Assembly (NCBI GenBank): GCA_018240585.1
Contig: JAFEFM010000495.1
Coordinates: 1 to 64,000, forward strand
Length of the DNA stretch: 64,000 nucleotides
Origin: Pseudomonadota bacterium
Lineage (GTDB): Bacteria > Pseudomonadota > Gammaproteobacteria > Burkholderiales > Rhodocyclaceae
Direction of reading: 5' to 3'
Position numbers and translations under genes: made by a program. Shown here piece by piece: positions 39,064-50,004 of this stretch (positions are counted from its first letter, which is position 1; the number at the start of each line of letters is the position of its first letter). The notes beneath the pieces were generated by a model. It worked only from the letters and a program-made list of their open reading frames with translations. It was not told the origin of the DNA and did not search any database.

Positions 39064-41393
39064 AGATCGAAATCGACGGCAAGCAGGTCCAGGTCCGTGA
39101 TGGCAGCACAGTCATGGATGCTGCGGCGGCTGCAGGTGCGTACATTCCGCACTTCTGCTACCACAAGAAGCTTTCCATTGCGGCGAACTGCCGCATGTGC
39201 CTCGTGCAGGTCGAAAAGGCGCCCAAACCGCTTCCCGCCTGCGCGACTCCTGTCACCCATGGCATGAAGGTTTGGACGCATTCCGAGCAGGCGGTGAAGG
39301 CGCAGAAGGGGGTCATGGAGTTCCTCCTGATCAACCACCCGCTGGACTGTCCGATCTGTGACCAGGGTGGGGAATGCCAGTTGCAGGACCTCGCCGTGGG
39401 TTACGGTGCGAGCGCTTCCCGATATCAGGAAGAGAAGCGGGTCGTATTCAACAAGAATCTCGGCTCGCTGGTTTCGACCGACATGACGCGGTGCATCAAC
39501 TGTACGCGTTGTGTGCGCTTCACGGCCGAGATCGCTGGCGAAATGGAGCTGGGGCAGGCCTTCCGGGGCGAGCACGCCGAGATCATGCCGTTTATCGAGA
39601 AGACGGTCGATTCCGAACTCTCCGGCAACATCATCGACCTGTGTCCGGTGGGTGCATTGACTTCGAAGCCTTTCCGCTTCGCTGCGCGTACGTGGGAGTT
39701 GTCCAGGCGCAAGTCGGTCAGCCCGCATGATTCCCTTGGCTCCAATCTGATCGTTCAGACGAAACATGACGTCGTCAAACGGGTGCTACCGCTCGAGAAC
39801 GAGGACGTCAACGAATGTTGGCTGTCGGATAAGGATCGGTTCTCATACGAGGCGCTCAACGGGGAAGACCGATTGACACAGCCGATGGTGAAGCAGGGCG
39901 GCGAGTGGAAGGCGGTCGACTGGCAGCGCGCGCTCGAGTTCGTCGCCACCGGTCTGCGCGATGTCGTGCGTGACTTCGGGCCGTCCCAGATCGGGGCGCT
40001 CGCTTCGCCGCATTCGACGGTCGAAGAACTTTACCTTCTGCAGAAATTGGTTCGCGCACTGGGTTCGGACAATGTCGACTTCCGTCTGCGTCAGAGCGAT
40101 TTCAGTGCTGACGCCGGACGTAAGGGTGCTCCCTGGTTGGGCATGCCGATTTCGGGTGTAGGCGAACTTAATCGGTTGCTGGTCGTGGGCAGCTTCCTGC
40201 GGAAGGATGCGCCGCTGCTTGCGCAGCGTGTACGCCAGGCGGTCAAACGCGGGCTGCAGGTGAGCGCAATCGGCCCGAATGCCGAAGAGTGGTTGATTCC
40301 GGTCCGCAACCGTGCCCTGGTGTCACCGTCGCAAATGGTGCCGGTACTGGCGCAAGTGGTGGTCGCGCTGGCGCAGGAGAAAGGCATTGAGGCATACAGC
40401 GGGGTGCGCCCGTTGCTGCCGAGTACGGTGTCGGATGAGGCCGCGAGCATTGCCAGGAGTCTCGCGGGCGGGGCGAAGGTCGCGGTATGGATAGGAAATC
40501 TCGGGGCGCAGCATGAAGGGGCTGCGCAACTCGAGCTGCTCGCTCAGGAGCTCGCGCGGCTCACGGGTGGCACGGCCGGAACGATAGGCGAGGCTGCAAA
40601 CAGCGTTGGCGGTTATCTGGCAGGTGCCGTTCCGGGTAGTCGCGGTCTGAATGCGCGAGCCTTGGTCGAGCAGCCGCGGAAGGCCTACGTTCTGTTGGGA
40701 CTCGAGCCCGATCTGGACCATGGAAATGCCGTGGCTGCCATGGCCGCTCTGTCGTCGGCACAGTTGGTTGTGGGCATGTCAGCCTTCGCCTCGCCATCAT
40801 TGCGCGAAGTGGCTGACGTGATGTTGCCCATCGCGCCTTACACCGAGACCTCAGGAACGTTCGTCAACTGCGAAGGCCGAGAGCAGAGTTTCAATGCCGT
40901 AGCGCGCCCGTTGGGTGACACGCGACCGGCCTGGAAGGTGCTGCGGGTCATGGGGAACCTCCTGCAGTTGGCAGGATTCGATCACGCCGACTCCGAATCT
41001 GTGCGGGCAGAGGCGTTGAATTCCCAATCTGCTGCGCGGCTCGACAATGGGATTGAACTCGGTGTCGCGCAGGGCGTGAAGCCGGCAGTGACGGGCCTCG
41101 AACGGGTTGCCGACGTGCCGATCTATTTTGCCGACCCGCTGGTACGTCGTGCGCCTTCGTTGCAGAAGACGCGTGATGCGGCTATGCCTATGGCGAGGAT
41201 GTCGACGTCTACCCTGGCCAGCCTTGGCTTGTCGGGAGGAGAGCGCGTGCGCGTCAAGGGGGCAGGTCAGATAGAGATCGTTGCCGTGGCGGACGAAGGC
41301 GTGGCGCCTGGGTGTGTCAGGATCGCTGCGGCGCATGCGGCGACTGCAGCGCTCGGACCGATGAGCGGCATACTTTCCGTGGAGCGTGTCTGA
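39057..41393 (+). CDS. nuoG: NADH-quinone oxidoreductase subunit G
   Basis: NuoG carries several iron-sulphur clusters. In the 778-residue protein the N-terminal 2Fe-2S ligands are in [15 protein letters not shown], followed by [28 protein letters not shown] and DLCPVGAL. A molybdopterin-oxidoreductase-like domain without catalytic residues fills the remainder. The ATG overlaps nuoF by seven bases. The stop overlaps nuoH by one base. Confidence 0.98.
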   Translation: MLEIEIDGKQVQVRDGSTVMDAAAAAGAYIPHFCYHKKLSIAANCRMCLVQVEKAPKPLPACATPVTHGMKVWTHSEQAVKAQKGVMEFLLINHPLDCPICDQGGECQLQDLAVGYGASASRYQEEKRVVFNKNLGSLVSTDMTRCINCTRCVRFTAEIAGEMELGQAFRGEHAEIMPFIEKTVDSELSGNIIDLCPVGALTSKPFRFAARTWELSRRKSVSPHDSLGSNLIVQTKHDVVKRVLPLENEDVNECWLSDKDRFSYEALNGEDRLTQPMVKQGGEWKAVDWQRALEFVATGLRDVVRDFGPSQIGALASPHSTVEELYLLQKLVRALGSDNVDFRLRQSDFSADAGRKGAPWLGMPISGVGELNRLLVVGSFLRKDAPLLAQRVRQAVKRGLQVSAIGPNAEEWLIPVRNRALVSPSQMVPVLAQVVVALAQEKGIEAYSGVRPLLPSTVSDEAASIARSLAGGAKVAVWIGNLGAQHEGAAQLELLAQELARLTGGTAGTIGEAANSVGGYLAGAVPGSRGLNARALVEQPRKAYVLLGLEPDLDHGNAVAAMAALSSAQLVVGMSAFASPSLREVADVMLPIAPYTETSGTFVNCEGREQSFNAVARPLGDTRPAWKVLRVMGNLLQLAGFDHADSESVRAEALNSQSAARLDNGIELGVAQGVKPAVTGLERVADVPIYFADPLVRRAPSLQKTRDAAMPMARMSTSTLASLGLSGGERVRVKGAGQIEIVAVADEGVAPGCVRIAAAHAATAALGPMSGILSVERV

Positions 41394-42442
41394 TGGAAGC
41401 AATGCTGCAACCGGTGGCCGACCTTTTCGGCCCGTCCTGGCCTGCTGTCTGGACGCTGATCAAGATCGTCGCGATCGTTGCGCCGCTGATGGGGGCGGTC
41501 GCTTATCTGACGCTTGCTGAGCGCAAAGTCATTGGTTACATGCAGGTCCGCATCGGCCCGAACCGGGTGGGCCCGAAGGGGTTGCTGCAACCGATTGCCG
41601 ATGGTGTCAAGCTGCTGCTGAAGGAAATCATCGTTCCCAGCGGATCGAACAAGGGGCTTTTCATCCTCGGCCCGATCCTCGCCATTGCACCTGCGTTGGC
41701 AGCGTGGTCGGTGGTGCCGTTCAGCGAAGGTCTCGTGCTGGCCAACGTCAATGCAGGCCTTCTGCTCTTGCTCGCGATCACATCGATGGAGGTGTACGGT
41801 GTGATCATTGCGGGCTGGGCCTCGAACTCCAAGTATCCGTTCCTCGGGTCGATGCGCGCAGCAGCGCAGATGGTTTCCTACGAGGTGTCGATGGGTTTCG
41901 CCCTGATCTGCGTGCTGCTCATCTCGGCGAGTCTCAACCTTACGGACATCGTCCATTCGCAAGGGCAGGGACGTTTCCATGACATGGGATTGTCGTTGCT
42001 GTCTTGGAACTGGCTCCCGCTGTTGCCGATGTTCGTTGTGTATCTGATCTCGGGCATTGCAGAGACGAACCGCGCACCGTTCGACGTGGTGGAAGGGGAG
42101 GCCGAGGTGGTTGCAGGCCACATGGTCGAGTATTCCGGGATGACGTTCGCGCTGTTCTTCCTTGCGGAATACGCGAACATGATCTTGGTTTCGATCCTCA
42201 CCTCGGTTCTGTTTCTGGGCGGATGGCTGTCTCCGTTCGGGTTCCTGCCGGATGGCTTCCACTGGCTCGCCCTCAAGACGGCTCTGATCCTGTTCGTGTT
42301 CCTCTGGGCGCGCGCTACTTTCCCGCGATTCCGCTATGACCAGATCATGCGGTTGGGTTGGAAGGTGTTTATCCCCGTCACCCTGATCTGGGTGTTCGTG
42401 GTAGCGGTGTGGATGATGTCGCCGCTGTCGATCTGGAAGTGA
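41393..42442 (+). CDS. nuoH: NADH-quinone oxidoreductase subunit H
   Basis: NuoH forms the membrane side of the quinone channel. The 349-residue protein has about eight transmembrane helices, [20 protein letters not shown] and [20 protein letters not shown], both family signatures. It starts at TGATG with nuoG. Confidence 0.98.
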   Translation: MEAMLQPVADLFGPSWPAVWTLIKIVAIVAPLMGAVAYLTLAERKVIGYMQVRIGPNRVGPKGLLQPIADGVKLLLKEIIVPSGSNKGLFILGPILAIAPALAAWSVVPFSEGLVLANVNAGLLLLLAITSMEVYGVIIAGWASNSKYPFLGSMRAAAQMVSYEVSMGFALICVLLISASLNLTDIVHSQGQGRFHDMGLSLLSWNWLPLLPMFVVYLISGIAETNRAPFDVVEGEAEVVAGHMVEYSGMTFALFFLAEYANMILVSILTSVLFLGGWLSPFGFLPDGFHWLALKTALILFVFLWARATFPRFRYDQIMRLGWKVFIPVTLIWVFVVAVWMMSPLSIWK

Positions 42443-42452
42443 GGAATTGAGC

Positions 42453-42938
42453 ATGGGTGGCAAGGATTTGATCAGTAGCCTGTTCCTCAAGGAACTCGTG
42501 AAGGGCATGGCGCTGACGGGCAGGCATTTCTTCCAGCGCAAGATCACTGTCCAGTTTCCCGAGGAAAAGACGCCGCAGAGCAATCGCTTTCGTGGTCTGC
42601 ACGCTCTTAGGCGCTATCCGAACGGTGAGGAGCGTTGCATCGCGTGCAAGCTCTGCGAAGCGATCTGCCCCGCCATGGCGATCACGATCGAATCGGAGCA
42701 GCGAGACGACGGCTCCCGACGTACGAGTCGCTACGACATCGATCTGACCAAATGCATCTTCTGCGGTTTCTGTGAAGAGGCCTGTCCCGTCGATGCGATC
42801 GTTGAGACTCGCGTCTTCGAATACCACGGCGAAGAGCGTGGTGATCTGTATTACACGAAACAGATGCTGCTCGCTGTCGGTGAGCGCCACGAGGCGCAAA
42901 TCGCTGCAGATCGTGAGCAGGACGCGAAGTACCGCTAA
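42453..42938 (+). CDS. nuoI: NADH-quinone oxidoreductase subunit I
   Basis: NuoI holds clusters N6a and N6b. The 161-residue protein has two ferredoxin motifs, [16 protein letters not shown] and [16 protein letters not shown], each with the downstream CP ligand for the other cluster. The ATG at 42453 has AGGA seven bases upstream; a TTG two codons earlier is less likely. Confidence 0.97.
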   Translation: MGGKDLISSLFLKELVKGMALTGRHFFQRKITVQFPEEKTPQSNRFRGLHALRRYPNGEERCIACKLCEAICPAMAITIESEQRDDGSRRTSRYDIDLTKCIFCGFCEEACPVDAIVETRVFEYHGEERGDLYYTKQMLLAVGERHEAQIAADREQDAKYR

Positions 42939-42971
42939 ACGGAGAGCGCTTCGGCGCCGCGAGTCACGAAC

Positions 42972-43574
42972 ATGGAATTCAAGACCTTCGTCTTCTACTT
43001 TCTTGCCGCAATCATGGTGGTTGCGGCATTGAGGGTCATCACGGTGCGCAACCCGGTCCATGCCGCGTTGTTCCTGGTACTGACCTTCTTCAACGCCGGG
43101 GGCATCTGGCTGCTTTTGCAGGCGGAATTCCTCGCGATCACGCTGGTGATGGTCTACGTCGGCGCCGTGATGGTGCTCTTCCTGTTCGTGGTGATGATGC
43201 TCGACATCAATCTGGACAGGATACGTGAGGGCTTCTGGAGCTATCTGCCGGTAGGCGCGCTGGTCGGCGTGTTGATGCTGATCGAAATGGTCATGGTGCT
43301 CGGCGGCCGCTACTTCGGTCTGGATGCAATGCCGGTGCCGCCTGCAGCCCAGGCTGGTTTCAGCAACACGCGTGAGCTTGGCCGCGTTCTCTACACGGAC
43401 TACGTCTATCCGTTCGAGCTTGCCTCGCTGGTGCTGCTCGTGGCGATGGTGGCGGCGGTTGCCCTGACGCTTCGCAAGCGCAGGGGCGTCAAGTACATCA
43501 ACCCGTCCGACCAGGTTGCGGTCAAGCGGGAGGGTCGCGTCGAGCTGGTGAAGATGGCGGCCGAGAAAGAGTAA
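42972..43574 (+). CDS. nuoJ: NADH-quinone oxidoreductase subunit J
   Basis: The 200-residue membrane subunit has five hydrophobic segments and the conserved VYVGAVMVLFLFVVMMLDI in TM3, which bends in the proton-pumping cycle. The C-terminal tail (KRRGVKYINPSDQ) is basic. Confidence 0.96.
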   Translation: MEFKTFVFYFLAAIMVVAALRVITVRNPVHAALFLVLTFFNAGGIWLLLQAEFLAITLVMVYVGAVMVLFLFVVMMLDINLDRIREGFWSYLPVGALVGVLMLIEMVMVLGGRYFGLDAMPVPPAAQAGFSNTRELGRVLYTDYVYPFELASLVLLVAMVAAVALTLRKRRGVKYINPSDQVAVKREGRVELVKMAAEKE

Positions 43575-43595
43575 GAACGACACGCGAACAAGAAC

Positions 43596-43618
43596 CGCGC
43601 CGGTGATATGCCGGCGCG
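43596..43618 (+). other. Intercistronic hairpin before nuoK
   Basis: CGCGCCGG (43596-43603) pairs perfectly with CCGGCGCG (43611-43618) over loop TGATATG. It ends four bases before the GGGAG ribosome site of nuoK. No T-run follows. Confidence 0.55.
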
Positions 43619-43633
43619 ACCAGGGAGTCATTG

Positions 43634-43939
43634 ATGCTTTCGCTTTCCCACTACCTCATTCTGGGCGCGATTCTGTTCGCGATCAGCGTGGTCGGGATCT
43701 TCCTGAACCGGAAGAACCTCATCGTGCTGTTGATGGCCATCGAGTTGATGTTGCTCGCCGTCAATTTGAACTTCGTCGCGTTCTCACACTATCTCGGCGA
43801 CATTGCCGGGCAGGTTTTTGTTTTCTTCATTCTCACGGTAGCCGCCGCCGAATCGGCGATTGGTCTGGCGATCTTGATCGTCATGTTCCGCAACATGCGG
43901 ACCATCCATGTTGATGATCTGGACAGCCTCAAGGGTTAA
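43634..43939 (+). CDS. nuoK: NADH-quinone oxidoreductase subunit K
   Basis: The 101-residue subunit has three transmembrane helices and two buried glutamates of the proton path, one in [16 protein letters not shown] and one in [12 protein letters not shown]. The ATG at 43634 is preferred over the adjacent TTG. A GGGAG site lies nine bases upstream. Confidence 0.97.
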   Translation: MLSLSHYLILGAILFAISVVGIFLNRKNLIVLLMAIELMLLAVNLNFVAFSHYLGDIAGQVFVFFILTVAAAESAIGLAILIVMFRNMRTIHVDDLDSLKG

Positions 43940-43951
43940 GGAAGCGTCGCG

Positions 43952-45967
43952 ATGACGGACATGCAGAAGCTCTATCTCCTCGTGCCCCTGGCGCCACTGG
44001 CGGGCGCGCTCCTGGCCGGGCTCTTCGGCAAGGCGATCGGTCGTGCCGGGGCACATGTCTCGACCATTCTCGGCGTGGCGGTGGCTTTCGTCGCCTCGGT
44101 CTTCGTCTTCAAGGATGTACAGGCCGGAAACACCTTCAACGGAACCATCTACACGTGGATGATGGCCGGCGGTCTGAAGTTCGAAGTCGGTTTCCTGATC
44201 GACTCCCTCACTGTGATGATGATGCTTGTCGTCACTTTCGTGTCGCTGATGGTGCACATCTACACGATAGGCTACATGTCCGAGGATCCGGGTTATCAGC
44301 GCTTCTTCAGCTACATTTCGTTGTTCACGTTCTCGATGCTGATGCTCGTGATGTCGAACAACTTCCTGCAGTTGTTCTTCGGCTGGGAGGCGGTGGGTCT
44401 CGTCTCCTATCTTCTGATCGGTTTCTGGTATGACCGTCCGACCGCGATCTACGCCAACCTCAAGGCTTTCCTGGTCAATCGCGTCGGCGACTTCGGGTTT
44501 CTGCTTGGCATCGGCCTCGTCGCTGCATATGCGGGTTCTCTGAATTACGCGGAGGTCTTCGCCAAGGCGGGTGAGCTCGCGTCGCAGGACATGTCGGTCA
44601 CCGGTTGGCCGCTCATTACCGCAATCTGCATCTGTCTGTTCATTGGTGCGATGGGCAAGTCGGCGCAGGTACCGCTGCACGTCTGGCTGCCGGACTCGAT
44701 GGAGGGTCCGACCCCGATCTCTGCTCTCATCCACGCGGCAACGATGGTGACCGCCGGCATCTTCATGGTGGCGCGCATGTCTCCGTTGTTCGAGCTGTCG
44801 GACACCGCACTGTCCTTCGTCCTCGTGATTGGAGCCACGACGGCGCTGTTCATGGGATTCCTCGGGATCGTGCAAAACGACATCAAGCGCGTGGTGGCCT
44901 ACTCGACGCTTTCGCAACTGGGCTACATGACTGTTGCGCTCGGTGTGTCGGCCTATTCCGCGGCGGTGTTCCATCTGATGACCCACGCGTTTTTCAAGGC
45001 GCTGCTCTTCCTGGGTGCCGGCTCGGTGATCATCGGCATGCACCACGATCAGGACATGCGGAATATGGGCGGCTTGCGGAAATACATGCCGATTACCTGG
45101 ATCACGTCGTTGCTCGGTTCCCTGGCGCTCATTGGCTTCCCCTTCTTTTCGGGGTTCTACTCGAAGGATTCGATCATCGAAGCCGTTCATGGGTCGCACA
45201 TCCCGGGTGCCGGCTATGCGCTCGTTTGCGTGATGCTCGGCGTCTTCATTACCGCCTTCTATTCCTTCCGGATGTATTTCCTCGTGTTCCACGGCGAGGA
45301 GCGTTTCGGGAAGGCACACCATGATCATCATGGCGATCATGACGACGAAGAGCCGAGCGAGGACCATCATCATGGGCTGGCGCCGGGTCAGACGCCGCAC
45401 GAGTCACCTCTTGTCGTGACGCTGCCCTTGCTTCTGCTTGCGATTCCGTCGGTGGTGATCGGCTTCATCACGATCGAACCCATGTTGTTCGGGGAGTGGT
45501 TCAAGGGGGTGATCTTCGTTGGCGAGAACCACGCGGGTCTCAAGGAACTTGCGGAGCACTTCCACGGACCCGTGGCGATGGCTCTCCATGGGCTGCAAAC
45601 CGCGCCGTTCTGGCTGGCTATCTCGGGCGTGGCGCTTGCATGGTTCTTCTACATGGTCAAGCCGGGCATTCCGGCCGCCATCCAGCGCACTTTCAAGCCG
45701 TTGTACGTCCTGCTCGACAACAAGTATTACTTTGACCGTTTCAACGAGATCTTCCTGGCAGGCGGTTCTCGTTTGCTGGGACGCGGATTGTGGAAGATTG
45801 GTGATCAGGGAGTCATCGATGGCTTAGCGGTGAATGGCACGGCAAAGCTAGTTGGCTGGGTGGCTCAGATTACGCGCCTGTTCCAGACGGGGCACCTCTA
45901 CCAGTATGCGTTCGTGATGATCATTGGCGTGTTCGTGCTGCTCACCTTCTGGTTCAACCGAGGTTGA
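43952..45967 (+). CDS. nuoL: NADH-quinone oxidoreductase subunit L
   Basis: NuoL is an antiporter-like proton-pumping subunit. The 671-residue protein has about 16 transmembrane helices, with the key glutamate in FGWEAVGLVSYLLIGFWY and the lysine/histidine path in PLHVWLPDSMEGPTPISALI. A C-terminal lateral helix precedes the last transmembrane segment. Residues about 454-475, between two helices, form a His/Asp/Glu-rich loop. Confidence 0.98.
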   Translation: MTDMQKLYLLVPLAPLAGALLAGLFGKAIGRAGAHVSTILGVAVAFVASVFVFKDVQAGNTFNGTIYTWMMAGGLKFEVGFLIDSLTVMMMLVVTFVSLMVHIYTIGYMSEDPGYQRFFSYISLFTFSMLMLVMSNNFLQLFFGWEAVGLVSYLLIGFWYDRPTAIYANLKAFLVNRVGDFGFLLGIGLVAAYAGSLNYAEVFAKAGELASQDMSVTGWPLITAICICLFIGAMGKSAQVPLHVWLPDSMEGPTPISALIHAATMVTAGIFMVARMSPLFELSDTALSFVLVIGATTALFMGFLGIVQNDIKRVVAYSTLSQLGYMTVALGVSAYSAAVFHLMTHAFFKALLFLGAGSVIIGMHHDQDMRNMGGLRKYMPITWITSLLGSLALIGFPFFSGFYSKDSIIEAVHGSHIPGAGYALVCVMLGVFITAFYSFRMYFLVFHGEERFGKAHHDHHGDHDDEEPSEDHHHGLAPGQTPHESPLVVTLPLLLLAIPSVVIGFITIEPMLFGEWFKGVIFVGENHAGLKELAEHFHGPVAMALHGLQTAPFWLAISGVALAWFFYMVKPGIPAAIQRTFKPLYVLLDNKYYFDRFNEIFLAGGSRLLGRGLWKIGDQGVIDGLAVNGTAKLVGWVAQITRLFQTGHLYQYAFVMIIGVFVLLTFWFNRG

Positions 45968-46047
45968 GCGGGCGGTCGTAGCGCACGAGTTGAAACAGAT
46001 AACAAGATGGAACGCGCTCATATGAGCGCATACAACGGATAGCAACG

Positions 46048-47529
46048 ATGACGGACATTCCTTTCCTCAGTCTCGCGATCTGGGTGCCGATCCTCGGGGG
46101 TGTGCTGGTGCTCGCCACCGGCTCAGATCGGAACGCCCCGCTGGCTCGGATCCTCGCCTTTGCGGTGGCGGTTGCGGGATTCGTCGTGACGATTCCGCTC
46201 TACGCTGGCTTCGATGCGGGTTCGAGTGCGATGCAGTTCGTCGAGCTGCAATCCTGGATCCCGCGATTCAACATCAACTACCACCTTGGCGTGGATGGCA
46301 TCTCGGTGCTGTTCCTGCTGCTGAATGCGTTCATCACCATCATGGTGGTGATGGCTGGCTGGCAAGTGATTCAGGATAGGGTGGCCCAATACATGGCGGC
46401 CTTCCTGATCATGTCCGGGTTGATGAACGGCATCTTCTCCGCACTTGATGGCGTGCTGTTCTACGTCTTCTTCGAGGCGTCGCTGATTCCCCTTTACCTC
46501 GTGATCGGTATCTGGGGCGGGCCGAACCGGGTTTACGCTGCGATCAAGTTCTTCCTCTACACGCTGCTCGGTTCATTGCTGATGCTGATCGCGCTGCTGT
46601 ATCTCTTCATGCAATCGGGCGGGAGTTTCAGCATTCTCGACTGGCATCAGTTGCCGTTGCCTATGGAACCGCAGGTCCTGATCTTCTTCGCGTTCCTGAT
46701 CGCTTTCGGGGTAAAGGTGCCGATGTGGCCGGTGCACACCTGGTTGCCGGACGCCCACGTCGAGGCACCCACGGGTGGATCGGTGGTTCTGGCGGCGATT
46801 GCGTTGAAGCTGGGTGCGTACGGGTTTCTGCGCTTTTCGATGCCCATCGTGCCTGATGCCGCTCATCAACTGGCTCCCGTGGTCATCACGCTCTCGCTCA
46901 TCGCGGTGATCTACATCGGTTTCGTGGCGCTGGTTCAGACCGACATGAAGAAGCTGGTGGCCTATTCCTCGATCTCTCACATGGGGTTCGTGACGCTCGG
47001 TTTCTTCATGTTCAACCAACTTGGCATCGAGGGCGCGCTGGTGCAGATGATTTCGCACGGGTTTGTTTCCGGCGCGATGTTCCTTTGCATCGGAGTCCTT
47101 TACGACCGCGTGCATTCGCGGCAGATCGCGGATTACGGCGGCGTAGTGCATACCATGCCGAAATTCGCTGCTTTCTTCATGCTGTTCGCGATGGCCAACT
47201 CGGGGCTGCCTGCGACTTCGGGTTTCGTCGGCGAATTCATGGTTGTCCTCGGCGCGGTGAAGTTCAATTTTTGGGTGGCGTTCGCGGCAGCAGTCACGCT
47301 GATCCTCGGCGCGGCATACACGTTGTGGATGTACAAGCGCGTCGTGTTCGGCAAGGTGGCCAACAGCCACGTGGCTGAGTTGGAAGACATCAACGCGCGT
47401 GAATTCGCGTTCCTCGCGATCCTTGCGCTGTGTGTGATGGCCATGGGCCTGTACCCCTTCCCGTTCACCGAAGTGATGCATGCCTCGGTGGATGAACTGC
47501 TGCGGCACGTGGCCGTAAGCAAGCTCTGA
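46048..47529 (+). CDS. nuoM: NADH-quinone oxidoreductase subunit M
   Basis: NuoM is the second antiporter-like proton pump. The 493-residue protein has 13-14 transmembrane helices, YVFFEASLIPLYLVIGIWGG with the essential glutamate, and PMWPVHTWLPDAHVEAPTGG with the channel histidines. The 80-base nuoL-nuoM gap holds nothing recognisable. Confidence 0.98.
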   Translation: MTDIPFLSLAIWVPILGGVLVLATGSDRNAPLARILAFAVAVAGFVVTIPLYAGFDAGSSAMQFVELQSWIPRFNINYHLGVDGISVLFLLLNAFITIMVVMAGWQVIQDRVAQYMAAFLIMSGLMNGIFSALDGVLFYVFFEASLIPLYLVIGIWGGPNRVYAAIKFFLYTLLGSLLMLIALLYLFMQSGGSFSILDWHQLPLPMEPQVLIFFAFLIAFGVKVPMWPVHTWLPDAHVEAPTGGSVVLAAIALKLGAYGFLRFSMPIVPDAAHQLAPVVITLSLIAVIYIGFVALVQTDMKKLVAYSSISHMGFVTLGFFMFNQLGIEGALVQMISHGFVSGAMFLCIGVLYDRVHSRQIADYGGVVHTMPKFAAFFMLFAMANSGLPATSGFVGEFMVVLGAVKFNFWVAFAAAVTLILGAAYTLWMYKRVVFGKVANSHVAELEDINAREFAFLAILALCVMAMGLYPFPFTEVMHASVDELLRHVAVSKL

Positions 47530-47582
47530 GTGCCGTGGCACTCCCCGAGCTGAGCCGAGATACTTAACGGACTGGTCAGAAG

Positions 47583-49049
47583 ATGAACTTTGTCGTCCCC
47601 GACTTCTACCCCGCAGCGGCCGAGATTTTCGTCGCCGTGATGGCCCTCGTGATCATGCTGGCGAGTACCTTCGCCCGCGGTGTGCGCTGGCTCGGGTATG
47701 CGCTGACTCAACTGACGTTGATCGCGGCGGCTTTCGTCACGATCTTCACGATGCAGGGGGAGGTGAGCTACACATTCAGCAACTTGTTCGTGAGTGATCT
47801 CATGGGGCAGTTCCTGAAACTCGTGATCTTCTTCTCGATGGCGGTCGCACTCCTGTATGGCCGGGGTTATCTAGCCGATCGCAACATCGACAAGCCGGAG
47901 TACTACCTTCTTGCGCTGCTGATGACGCTGGGCATGATGGTGATGGTTACGGCGAATCACATGCTGCCGCTCTATATCGGCCTTGAGATGATGTCGCTAG
48001 CGCTGTACACGATGGTTGCCTTCGACCGTGACTCTGGACGTTCGACAGAAGCCGCGATGAAATATTTCGTGCTCGGTGCTCTGGCTTCCGGTCTGTTGTT
48101 GTACGGCATGTCCATGGTCTACGGGGCCACGGGCTCGCTCGAACTCAGTGGCATCGCACAGGCCGTGTACAACCAGGCTGCCAACCAGACGGTGCTGTTG
48201 TTTGGTCTGGTGTTCCTGGTTGCGGGGATCTGCTTCAAGCTCGGTGTCGTTCCCTTCCACATGTGGGTTCCCGATGTTTATCAAGGCGCGCCGACCGCGG
48301 TGACGCTGGTGATCGCCACCGCTCCCAAGCTCGCTGCATTTGCGATGGCGATTCGACTTCTGGTCTGGGGGCTTTTCGATCTCGCAGCCCAGTGGCAGAC
48401 GATGTTGATGTTGATTGCTGTCGCGTCCATCGTGCTTGGTAACCTTGCTGCAATTGCGCAGCAGAACATCAAGCGCATGCTCGCTTATTCGGGCATCTCG
48501 CACATGGGTTTCGTCGTGCTCGGGTTGCTTGCCGGAGTGGTCGACGGGGATCGTCATTTCGCTCTCAACGCCTACAGCTCGGCGATGTTCTATGCGGTTT
48601 CATACGTGATCATGAGCCTGGCGTCGTTCGGCATGGTGATCCTGCTCTCCCGAGCGGGTTTCGAAGCCGAGAACGTTGACGACTTCAAGGGGCTGAACAA
48701 GCGCAGTCCCTGGTTTGCGTTGATGATGATGTTCGTGATGTTCTCGATGGCGGGCATTCCGTTCTTCATCGGTTTCTTCGCCAAGCTTGCGGTGCTTCAG
48801 GCCGTCGTCGCAGCAGGGTACTTCTGGCTGGCCGTGGTGGTGGTGATCATGTCGGTGATCGGCGCCTTCTACTACCTACGGGTGGTGAAAGTGATGTATT
48901 TCGATGCACCCGAAGACACCAGTGCCATTCGTGCGCCTGCAGAGGTGAGGGTGCTGCTTTCGGCCAACGGTCTGGCCATTGCCGCACTTGGTGTTGCACC
49001 GCAGATGCTGATGTCGCTTTGCGCGTACGCGCTGCTGGCTTCACTTTGA
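47583..49049 (+). CDS. nuoN: NADH-quinone oxidoreductase subunit N
   Basis: NuoN is the third antiporter-like subunit. The 488-residue protein has [40 protein letters not shown] and [18 protein letters not shown], all in the expected order along about 14 helices. Last structural nuo gene, followed after 31 bases by DUF2818. Confidence 0.98.
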   Translation: MNFVVPDFYPAAAEIFVAVMALVIMLASTFARGVRWLGYALTQLTLIAAAFVTIFTMQGEVSYTFSNLFVSDLMGQFLKLVIFFSMAVALLYGRGYLADRNIDKPEYYLLALLMTLGMMVMVTANHMLPLYIGLEMMSLALYTMVAFDRDSGRSTEAAMKYFVLGALASGLLLYGMSMVYGATGSLELSGIAQAVYNQAANQTVLLFGLVFLVAGICFKLGVVPFHMWVPDVYQGAPTAVTLVIATAPKLAAFAMAIRLLVWGLFDLAAQWQTMLMLIAVASIVLGNLAAIAQQNIKRMLAYSGISHMGFVVLGLLAGVVDGDRHFALNAYSSAMFYAVSYVIMSLASFGMVILLSRAGFEAENVDDFKGLNKRSPWFALMMMFVMFSMAGIPFFIGFFAKLAVLQAVVAAGYFWLAVVVVIMSVIGAFYYLRVVKVMYFDAPEDTSAIRAPAEVRVLLSANGLAIAALGVAPQMLMSLCAYALLASL

Positions 49050-49080
49050 GCGATGTAAGAGCCCTGTCGCGGCGTCGATC

Positions 49081-49416
49081 ATGACGGGCTCGTCCGGCGC
49101 ATGGCTGATGCTTGCTGCGGCATTTCTCGCGGCAAACCTTCCGTTCGTCTTCGAGAGGGTGTTTTTCGTTGCTCGCCTGCCTGCTGGACGTAGGAAGGGC
49201 TTCGGCTGGCGTGTTGCCGAACTCGTGCTCCTTTATCTTGTGGTTGGGCTGGTGTCACGGCTCTTCGAGGACCGGGGCTACGGTGGCGTGTATCGCCAAG
49301 GCTGGGAGTTCTACACGACCACCATCAGCCTGTTTGTCGTGTTTGCGTTTCCCGGTTTCGTTTTTCGGTATCTGTGGCGGCATGAGTCTTCCGCCGGTCC
49401 GGTGCTGAAAGGTTAG
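49081..49416 (+). CDS. DUF2818 membrane protein, nuo-linked
   Basis: The 111-residue protein has three hydrophobic segments (about 7-28, 44-60, 78-98) with conserved-looking NLPFVFERVFF and a central EDRGYGGVYRQGWEFY loop. It matches DUF2818, a family of unknown function that I recall being found mainly directly after nuoN in betaproteobacteria. Position in the operon suggests a role in complex I assembly or stability. The NUDIX gene begins two bases after its stop. Confidence 0.82.
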   Translation: MTGSSGAWLMLAAAFLAANLPFVFERVFFVARLPAGRRKGFGWRVAELVLLYLVVGLVSRLFEDRGYGGVYRQGWEFYTTTISLFVVFAFPGFVFRYLWRHESSAGPVLKG

Positions 49417-49418
49417 CC

Positions 49419-49982
49419 ATGGCGGTCGATGATCCCCTGCACGAGGCACAAGTCGACACTGAAGCGGTCTTCGACGGGGCTTTGCTGAAAGTCTGGCGCG
49501 ATCGTGTGCTCCTGCCGGATGGAACGTTCGGGTACAGGGAATACATACGACACCCGGGCGCAGTCGTGATCGTGGCGTGCCTTGACGATGGCCGGCTGAT
49601 TCTCGAGCGACAGTTCCGTTATCCATTGGGGCGGGCGTTTCTCGAATTGCCGGCGGGCAAGATTGATCCCGGGGAGGCCGTCGAACGGTGTGCATGGCGC
49701 GAACTGCGTGAGGAGACCGGCTACGAGGCTGGCAGTTGGGCTTACCTGGGGGTGATGCATCCTTGCATCGGCTACTCGGACGAGCGTATCGAGATCTTCT
49801 TGGCACGTGATCTGACGCATGTGGGGCACGCCCGGGACGAGGGTGAATTTCTCGAGGTGCATCTACTTACGCTGGACGAGGCGGTTTCCGCGGTGCACGC
49901 CGGGCAGATCACTGACGGCAAGACAATTAGCGCGCTCTTCCGTGCGCTCCCGTTTCTACAGGAAGCACGCGGGCCGGCGTGA
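49419..49982 (+). CDS. NUDIX hydrolase, ADP-ribose pyrophosphatase type
   Basis: The 187-residue protein has the Nudix box GKIDPGEAVERCAWRELREE followed by TGYEAG, and the upstream EYIRHPGAVVIVACLDDG typical of ADP-ribose pyrophosphatases (NudF-like), which split ADP-ribose to AMP and ribose-5-phosphate. It is cotranscribed with nuo and DUF2818. A link to NAD turnover is reasonable but inferred. Confidence 0.88.
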   Translation: MAVDDPLHEAQVDTEAVFDGALLKVWRDRVLLPDGTFGYREYIRHPGAVVIVACLDDGRLILERQFRYPLGRAFLELPAGKIDPGEAVERCAWRELREETGYEAGSWAYLGVMHPCIGYSDERIEIFLARDLTHVGHARDEGEFLEVHLLTLDEAVSAVHAGQITDGKTISALFRALPFLQEARGPA

Positions 49983-50004
49983 GATTGTCCGCTCCGCCGG
50001 AGGC

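Noticed and set aside
43784..45400. 538-codon open frame antisense to nuoK/nuoL
   Set aside because: Composition is Arg/His/Glu-rich and featureless. The plus strand carries NuoK and NuoL.
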